Shown one piece after another: positions 58,397 to 64,000 of a stretch of DNA of 64,000 bases. The first letter of the stretch is position 1. Each line of letters opens with the position of its first letter. Made by a program: the position numbers and the translations under genes. The DNA lies in assembly GCA_021802545.1 (NCBI GenBank), contig JAJZRS010000005.1:62001-126000 (forward strand), read 5' to 3'. This stretch comes from Pseudomonadota bacterium (GTDB lineage Bacteria > Pseudomonadota > Gammaproteobacteria > Burkholderiales > JABEVD01). The notes under the pieces are model-generated. The model was not told the DNA's origin, did no database searches, and saw only the letters and a list, made by a program, of their open reading frames with translations.

Positions 58397-58812
58397 ACAA
58401 TATCAAAAGACAAAACGGATTCACCCTCCTCGAACTGCTCGTCGTGATGGTTATCATCGGCCTGCTTGCTGCCTATGTCGGCCCGAAATATTTCGGCCAG
58501 ATCGGCAAGTCTGAAGTCAAGGCGGCCAAGGCGCAGGTCGAGGCTTTGGGCAAGGCGCTCGATGTCTATCGTCTGGACACGGGGCATTATCCCAGCACCG
58601 AAGAAGGGCTGAACGCGCTGGTCGTCAAGCCGGCCAACGAGCCGAAATGGCAGGGGCCTTACCTGAAGAAGGCCGTTCCCCTCGATCCTTGGGAGCATCC
58701 CTATGTGTACCGGTATCCCGGCGAACACGGAGATTACGACCTGCTTTCCTACGGCAGGGATGGGCAGCCTGGCGGCACGGGAGAAGATGCCGACATCACG
58801 AGCTGGCAGTAG
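58393..58812 (+). CDS. gspG: Type II secretion major pseudopilin GspG
   Basis: The 139-residue major pseudopilin has leader NG/FTLLELLVVMVIIGLLAAYVGPKYFGQ with Glu5. The true-GspG segments A-L-x-x-Y-R-L-D-x-G-x-Y-P-S-T-x-x-G-L-x-A-L and W-x-G-P-Y-L...P-x-D-P-W are present. The C-terminal D-Y-D-L-L-S-Y-G-R-D-G-x-x-G-G-x-x-x-D-A-D-I matches the calcium-binding loop. It is far closer to classical GspG than the other three pseudopilins here. Confidence 0.96.
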   Translation: MNNIKRQNGFTLLELLVVMVIIGLLAAYVGPKYFGQIGKSEVKAAKAQVEALGKALDVYRLDTGHYPSTEEGLNALVVKPANEPKWQGPYLKKAVPLDPWEHPYVYRYPGEHGDYDLLSYGRDGQPGGTGEDADITSWQ

Positions 58813-60006
58813 ATGCGCTATGTGCTGAAGGTGCATGCGCCCAACTCGGGCATCTCCGAGCTGCAGATCGATGCTGCATCCCGGGACGACGCGATGACTA
58901 GGGCGAAGGGCATGGGCCTGCTGCCTTTCTCGGTCGAAGAGGTGCGCGCTTCCTCCTGGAACATGGGAAGGCGCAAGCCTAAGCATTTTCCCTTGCTGCT
59001 TTTCAGCCAGCAGCTCCTTTCCCTGCTCGATGCAGGCCTCAATCTCGTCGAGGCGGTCGATGCACTGGCAGGAAAGGAATCAGGCATCGAGATGAAGGCA
59101 GTGTTGAGTCATCTTCTGGATAAAATGAGATCCGGCCAATCCTTTTCGGCTGCCATGGAAACGCTTCCCGAAGCCTTCCCGCCTTTTTATGTGGCCACCC
59201 TGCGCGCCAGCGAACGGACGGGCGGCATACCCGAATCGCTGCGCCGCTATATCGCCTACCAGAACCAGATCGATGAAGTGGGCAAGAAGGTGAAGAGCGC
59301 GATGATTTATCCCGTCCTGCTGATCGTGGCCGGCAGCCTGGTCACCTTGTTCCTGCTCGGCTACGTCGTGCCGAAATTCAGCCAGATCTACGAAGACAGG
59401 GCGACCGACCTGCCTTTCCTTTCCAGGATGCTGATGCAATGGGGAGGTGTGGTAGCCAATCACGGGATGGGCATGCTCGCAGGCATGATCGGTTTCCTGG
59501 TCGTTTCAGGCTGGGCAGCATCGCGTGCCCAGGTGCGCAACTGGGCGATGAAGAAGATATGGGACATTCCCTGGGTAGGGGAAAAGCTGAGGCTTTTTCA
59601 GCTGGCTAGGCTCTACAGGACGCTGGGCATGCTGCTCAAGGGGGGCATGCCGATGGTCGGCGCGCTCGAACTCGTTCCTGGCATCCTGAGCCCGTCCTTG
59701 CAGCACCAGCTTGATCGTGCGGTCGTCATGATCAAGGAAGGAAAAACCATTTCGGATGCGTTCATGACATCCAACCTGACGACTGAAGTCGCGCAAAGAA
59801 TGCTGCGGGTAGGCGAGCAGTCCGGCAACATGGGCGACATGATGGGGCGCGTTGCAGTGTTTTACGACGACGAGCTGGCGCGCTGGATCGATTTCTTCGT
59901 CAAGATTTTCGAGCCTGTCCTGATGGCGCTGATCGGCGTCATGGTGGGTGGAATCGTCATTTTGATGTACATGCCCATTTTCGATCTTGCCGGGAGCATC
60001 CAGTAG
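58813..60006 (+). CDS. gspF: Type II secretion inner-membrane platform protein GspF
   Basis: The 397-residue polytopic protein has two GspF repeats. The first cytoplasmic domain has F-S-Q-Q-L-L-S-L-L-D-A-G-L-N-L-V-E-A and the second L-A-R-L-Y-R-T-L-G-M-L-L-K-G-G-M-P. Three membrane helices lie near 170-190, 218-238 and 365-388. An N-terminal extension of about 65 residues precedes. It starts directly after gspG. Confidence 0.95.
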   Translation: MRYVLKVHAPNSGISELQIDAASRDDAMTRAKGMGLLPFSVEEVRASSWNMGRRKPKHFPLLLFSQQLLSLLDAGLNLVEAVDALAGKESGIEMKAVLSHLLDKMRSGQSFSAAMETLPEAFPPFYVATLRASERTGGIPESLRRYIAYQNQIDEVGKKVKSAMIYPVLLIVAGSLVTLFLLGYVVPKFSQIYEDRATDLPFLSRMLMQWGGVVANHGMGMLAGMIGFLVVSGWAASRAQVRNWAMKKIWDIPWVGEKLRLFQLARLYRTLGMLLKGGMPMVGALELVPGILSPSLQHQLDRAVVMIKEGKTISDAFMTSNLTTEVAQRMLRVGEQSGNMGDMMGRVAVFYDDELARWIDFFVKIFEPVLMALIGVMVGGIVILMYMPIFDLAGSIQ

Positions 60007-61670
60007 TGGATCTGACCAGGGATGCCATCGAGGAAGCGAGGAAGGGCTCGGAAGAAGGGAAGGATTTTCTCAAGACGCTGGAGTCGCTCTCCAGCGCATC
60101 CACGGCATCCTGGCTCGATGCATTGGGCAGCTACTTCCATTACCCGACGCTCGACATGGATGGATTGGATGCGCTCGATCCGGTGTTCGACCTTGTCAGC
60201 CTGCGGGAAGCGAACGACCGGCTGTGCGTGATTCTGAGAAGGGATACTCAGCTTCTTTGCGCGTTTTCCAATCCGCTCGACGCCAACCTGCTTTCCTGGG
60301 CCGAGGGGAGGGCAGGCAGACCCGTGCAAGGGTATCTCTGCCACCCGGCCGATCTGCGCGCCTATCTGGCCAAGCATGAAGAAGGCATGCATGCGCTCGA
60401 TGCCTTTTCTTCACAGAGGCAGGACCGGGAGGGCGCGGCGCAGGATGTCGAGGAAATATCCCTGCAGAGCCTCGGAGAAGATGTCAGCCCGGTGATCAGG
60501 CTGGTCAACTCCACGATTTACGACGCGATGAAATCGGGTGCGAGCGACATCCATCTCAAGGGACATGCCTCTGGAATGGCCATCAAGTATCGCATAGACG
60601 GCGTGCTTTCCCTGGCGGGAGAAATCCAGGATGTGGTCATGGCCGAGCAGGTCATCTCCAGGGTGAAGGTGATTTCAGAGCTCGACATCGCCGAGCGCAG
60701 GATACCCCAGGACGGCCGCTTCAAGGCCAGGGTGAGGGGAAGGGAAGTGGATTTTCGCGTATCCATCATGCCGAGCATTTTCGGCGAGGATGCCGTGATC
60801 CGTATCCTCGACAAGGAAGCGCTGGTCGGGCAAATGAGCAGCCTGAATCTCGATGCGCTCGGCTTTGACGATGATTCTCTCGCCGTCATCAGGAAGCTTG
60901 CGCTCGAGCCTTACGGCATGCTGCTCGTCACCGGACCGACCGGGAGCGGCAAGACCACCACGCTTTATGCCGCCCTGAGCGAGATCAATACGGGCACGGA
61001 AAACATCGTCACCATCGAGGATCCGGTCGAGTACAATCTTCCGGGCGTGCTACAGATCCCCGTCAACGAGAAGAAGGGACTGACCTTCGCGCGCGGCTTG
61101 AGATCCATATTGAGGCACGATCCGGACAAGATACTGGTCGGCGAAATCAGGGACCCCGAAACGGCCGAGATCGCCGTCCAGTCTGCGCTCACGGGCCATC
61201 TCGTGTTCACTTCCGTGCATGCCAACAACGTGTTCGACGTGCTCGGCCGCTTCATCCACATGGGGGTGGACCCCTACAGCTTCGTGTCGGCGCTGAACGG
61301 CATCGTCGCGCAGCGCCTGGTGAGGAGCAACTGCAAGGCCTGCGCCAAGCCTGTCGAGCCTTCTCCCGAGCTCCTTGCCGCATCGGGATTGAGGAATGCG
61401 GAAGGCTACCGCTTCATGGAAGGGAGCGGCTGCGGGCAATGCAGGGGAACGGGCTACAAGGGAAGGAAGGCGATCGCCGAATTCATGATCATGAACGACG
61501 AGCTGCGCGAGCTCATCGTGAAGAGATCCTCCATACGCGAACTGAAGGCTGCCGCGATGCGCGCAGGAACGCGTTCCCTGAGGCAGGCCGCGCTCGCAGC
61601 AGTCAAGCGCGGCGATACCACGCTCCAGGAAATCAACCGCGAAACCTTCATCGAGATCGGGGAAAACTGA
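60006..61670 (+). CDS. gspE: Type II secretion ATPase GspE
   Basis: The 554-residue hexameric ATPase drives pseudopilus assembly. The N1 domain is about 1-140. The core has S-D-I-H-L, Walker A GPTGSGKTTTLYAAL, the Asp box (I-E-D-P-V-E-Y), Walker B ILVGEIRDPETAEIA and the H-box T-G-H-L-V-F-T-S-V-H-A-N-N. The C-terminal CxxC...CxxC zinc site is intact. The GTG start overlaps the gspF stop. This is the only secretion ATPase in the window. Confidence 0.96.
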   Translation: MDLTRDAIEEARKGSEEGKDFLKTLESLSSASTASWLDALGSYFHYPTLDMDGLDALDPVFDLVSLREANDRLCVILRRDTQLLCAFSNPLDANLLSWAEGRAGRPVQGYLCHPADLRAYLAKHEEGMHALDAFSSQRQDREGAAQDVEEISLQSLGEDVSPVIRLVNSTIYDAMKSGASDIHLKGHASGMAIKYRIDGVLSLAGEIQDVVMAEQVISRVKVISELDIAERRIPQDGRFKARVRGREVDFRVSIMPSIFGEDAVIRILDKEALVGQMSSLNLDALGFDDDSLAVIRKLALEPYGMLLVTGPTGSGKTTTLYAALSEINTGTENIVTIEDPVEYNLPGVLQIPVNEKKGLTFARGLRSILRHDPDKILVGEIRDPETAEIAVQSALTGHLVFTSVHANNVFDVLGRFIHMGVDPYSFVSALNGIVAQRLVRSNCKACAKPVEPSPELLAASGLRNAEGYRFMEGSGCGQCRGTGYKGRKAIAEFMIMNDELRELIVKRSSIRELKAAAMRAGTRSLRQAALAAVKRGDTTLQEINRETFIEIGEN

Positions 61671-61687
61671 TCCCCGATCCCGTCCCG

Positions 61688-64000
61688 TCAGGGATGGTTC
61701 ACCCAGAATCCCGTTGTCGGCGCGAGCGTCATTGTCCCGAAATCCAGGTATTTTTTCGAGGTGATGTAGCCCGAAAGCCCTCCGTTCGCATCCAGGCTGG
61801 GCGCATAGAAGTACCAGTTCGCCCTCACGGCATCCCACGCCCAGATCGTGGTCAGGTTGGTTGGAATGGTGCCTGTGGCAGGCGGGGTCGCGCCGATTTC
61901 CTTGTTGAAGGCTGATGGCGTGGGATTGTCTCCCACCGAAATCAGGCTCCAGCCGGAGGGCAAAGCGTTCGCCCCGCCCGTTGCGCTGTCTGCGAAGGCG
62001 GATGTCGGCACGGGATTTCCCGAAAGCGGGGCGGCGAAGGATGTCTTGGCGTTCACCCAGAATCCTTCTCCAGGATTGACCGTGGTCAGGAAATCGTATC
62101 CATGGGATGCAGCATAGGCCGCGCCGCCATCTGCCTGGAGCGGCGTGTAGAAGGCCCAGGCTGGATAGGTGATGCTGGGATTCGTGCCTTTTGCTTCCCA
62201 TTTCCACACCGTGGTGACCCGCGTTGAATCGCCGAAGAGCGCAGCCACATCGACCGCGTTGCCCAAGCCGTTGCCCACCAGATTCCATCCCGAGGAAAGA
62301 CCGATCGACTGGATCGCGTTCGAGGATGCGATTTGCCTTACGGTATTGTTGAAATAATCCGTGACGTAAAGGCTGGTTCCGTCCGTCGTGACGCCGGTCG
62401 GCCCGTTGAACTGGGCGCTCGCGCCTATGCCGTCAGCGGAACCCGATACGCCGGCCTTGCCGGCGATGGTCGTCACGGCTCCGGTTGCAAGCGCCAGTTT
62501 CCTGACGGTGTTGCCGCTGTCGGCAATGTAGAGGTTGGTGCCGTCGGTGGCCAATCCGTAGGGGATGTTGAACTGCGCGGCCGATCCCGTTCCATCGGCC
62601 GAGCCCGTTATTCCGTTGGTTCCTGCGATCGTCGTCACCGCACCTGTGGCGATGGCCACTTTCCTGATCGTGTTGCCGCCGTCGGAGACATAGAGGCTGG
62701 TGCCGTCGGTCGTGATTCCCGCAGGATAGTTGAACCGCGCGGCGGACCCCGTTCCGTCAGCATAGCCGGCGGTGCTCGCGACTCCGGCCAGAGTGGTCAC
62801 CTGGCCCGTTGCGATGGTTACCATGCGGATCGCATTGGCATCCAGCACGTAGAGATTGGTGCCGTCTGTCGTGATGTCGGAAAGGTAGGAGAACTGGGCG
62901 CTGGCGCCTGTTCCGTCGAGCGAACCCGATACGCCCGCCTTTCCGGCAAGGGTGGTCACCTGGCCGGTCGCGATCGTCACCTTGCGGATGGTGTTGTTGC
63001 CGCTGTCCGCGACATACAGGCTGGTTCCGTCGGTCGCCACTGCGATGGGGAAGCTGAATTTCGCGGATGATCCTGTGCCGTCAAGCGCACCAGGCGTGCC
63101 GGGGGAACCCGCAAGCGTCGTCACTTCGCCGGTGGCGATCGCGGTTTTGCGGATGGTGTTGTTGCCCGCATCGGCGACGTAGAGATTGATTCCGTCGGTG
63201 GTGAGTCCCCATGGCTGATAGAAGCGCGCTGCGGATTTGACGCCGTCGGCCGTGCCAGAGGCAATCGGCGCGCCAGCCAGCGTGCTCGTCGCGGCGTTGG
63301 CAATTCCGGTATTGCCGATCGCACTGCCGCCTTGCAGCGAGCCGCCCATCTGGCTGCCGACAGGGGCAGGCGCGCTGCCGATGACGATGGTCTGGGTGAC
63401 CTGCTGCGATGCGCTGTAACCCGTGCTGCCAGCCTGATTGGCTGCAATGACGCAATTGCCGGAAGACACGCCCGTCACGGTGCTGCCCGAAACCGTGCAG
63501 ACCGACGGCGTGAGAGAGGTGAATGTGACGCCCAAGCCGGAGCTCGCGGAAGCCGAAAGCGTTCCCGAACCGTTGACTGCTATTGCAGACGACGAGACGA
63601 AGCTGATCGTCTGCGCGGACAGGGTTGCGGGTCCGGAAGAGCTGGAGGTGGCCAATGCGATTGCCGCGGGATTCGTTCCCGTCGTCACATGCGCAAGCGC
63701 AGCCAGCGCACCGCTGGTCTGGTTTATCGTGAAAGCCGAAATGTCGCTGGAGCTCCAGTTGGCCACATAGACATATTTTCCGGTCGGGTCTACCGTGATC
63801 GCCGTCGGGCCTGTTCCCGCCGTGACGGGGGTTCCCGCGGTCAGCGCGCCTGTCGTCTGGTCGATGGCGTACACGGAAACGCCGGAATCAGCCACGTAGG
63901 CGAATCTTCCCGTCGGGTCAACAGCAACGGCAAACGGATAGACGCCGGTGGGGGCCGTGGATACGGCTTTCAGCAAACCTGACGCCTGATCGATCGAATA
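61688..64000 (-). CDS. Large beta-propeller (YVTN/NHL) protein with the shared C-terminal domain (N-terminus beyond the window)
   Basis: The frame is open to the window edge, so the start is missing; 770 residues are visible. The N-terminal part has YVTN-type propeller repeats (A-V-D-P-T-G-[RK]-[FY]-[AV]-Y-V-A-[DN]). An Ig-like Ser/Thr-rich linker follows, then five to six NHL-type repeats (V-T-T-L-A-G...D-G-T-G-x-x-A-x-F...G-I-T-T-D-G-T-[SN]-L-Y-V). The shared domain runs from 62290 to the end at 61691: GWNLVGNG, GWSLISVG, FWVNHP. It converges with gspE, 17 bases apart. Likely an extracellular binding protein. Confidence 0.85.
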   Translation of the reverse strand, partial: YSIDQASGLLKAVSTAPTGVYPFAVAVDPTGRFAYVADSGVSVYAIDQTTGALTAGTPVTAGTGPTAITVDPTGKYVYVANWSSSDISAFTINQTSGALAALAHVTTGTNPAAIALATSSSSGPATLSAQTISFVSSSAIAVNGSGTLSASASSGLGVTFTSLTPSVCTVSGSTVTGVSSGNCVIAANQAGSTGYSASQQVTQTIVIGSAPAPVGSQMGGSLQGGSAIGNTGIANAATSTLAGAPIASGTADGVKSAARFYQPWGLTTDGINLYVADAGNNTIRKTAIATGEVTTLAGSPGTPGALDGTGSSAKFSFPIAVATDGTSLYVADSGNNTIRKVTIATGQVTTLAGKAGVSGSLDGTGASAQFSYLSDITTDGTNLYVLDANAIRMVTIATGQVTTLAGVASTAGYADGTGSAARFNYPAGITTDGTSLYVSDGGNTIRKVAIATGAVTTIAGTNGITGSADGTGSAAQFNIPYGLATDGTNLYIADSGNTVRKLALATGAVTTIAGKAGVSGSADGIGASAQFNGPTGVTTDGTSLYVTDYFNNTVRQIASSNAIQSIGLSSGWNLVGNGLGNAVDVAALFGDSTRVTTVWKWEAKGTNPSITYPAWAFYTPLQADGGAAYAASHGYDFLTTVNPGEGFWVNAKTSFAAPLSGNPVPTSAFADSATGGANALPSGWSLISVGDNPTPSAFNKEIGATPPATGTIPTNLTTIWAWDAVRANWYFYAPSLDANGGLSGYITSKKYLDFGTMTLAPTTGFWVNHP
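62290..63240. repeat. Tandem NHL-repeat coding units
   Basis: About 160-base units recur, each encoding one NHL blade of the minus-strand protein. They look like tandem DNA repeats but the frame is kept throughout, so they are coding. Confidence 0.7.

Noticed and set aside
62290-63240. Tandem repeats suggesting a CRISPR or satellite array
   Set aside because: Units of about 160 bases keep one reading frame and encode NHL blades.

Overview
This window reads as chromosomal DNA of a Gram-negative betaproteobacterium. The evidence is the gene order zipA-ligA-galU, the long block rpsB-tsf-pyrH-frr-uppS-cdsA-dxr-rseP-bamA-skp-lpxD-fabZ-lpxA-lpxB-rnhB, the lipid A and BAM genes, motAB, and an IscR with the proteobacterial Cys3-His ligand set. 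Genes are tightly packed with many 1-11 base stop/start overlaps (ATGA, TTGA, GTGA, TGATG). I cannot name the genus; a Nitrosomonadales/Gallionella-like lineage is only a guess. I saw no rRNA, tRNA, CRISPR array, transposase or integrase.

Layout. (1) 1-5.5 kb, plus strand: 3' part of zipA, ligA, galU, a hypoxanthine phosphoribosyltransferase, an S-methyl-5'-thioinosine phosphorylase and peptide deformylase. (2) 5.5-8.2 kb, minus strand: motB, motA, suhB. (3) 8.3-11.4 kb, plus: trmJ, cysE, iscR and a cysteine desulfurase, with a clear IscR operator. (4) 11.4-14.8 kb, minus: glnD and map. (5) 15.0-30.6 kb, plus: translation, isoprenoid and envelope biogenesis from rpsB to rnhB, then a small GYF-like membrane protein, a SpoU-type methyltransferase and a pseudouridine synthase. 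(6) typA (minus), rhlE and an acyl-CoA synthetase (plus).

(7) From about 35.8 kb to the right edge the window changes character to an accessory secretion/glycosylation region. Four large exported proteins (35.8, 47.7, 55.5 and 61.7 kb) share the same roughly 200-residue C-terminal domain. It is an internal duplication of a GW[N/S]L...W.W...FY.PSL...GFW[V/I]N module and always ends in FW[V/I]NHP at the stop codon. Among them lie a PglL/WaaL-like O-oligosaccharyltransferase, a GT-C-like membrane protein, a GtrB-like glycosyltransferase and a GtrA-like flippase. There is also a lipoprotein with a long threonine-rich tract, and a hybrid type II secretion/type IV pilus-like assembly set: PilM/N/O/P-like proteins, a lipoprotein secretin, four pilin-like proteins, GspF and GspE. 

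My reading is that the hybrid apparatus exports the shared-C-terminus proteins and that the glycosylation genes modify them, the Thr-rich lipoprotein or the pseudopilins. Component identities come from the sequence and family knowledge; the link between apparatus, domain and glycosylation is inference from gene neighbourhood.
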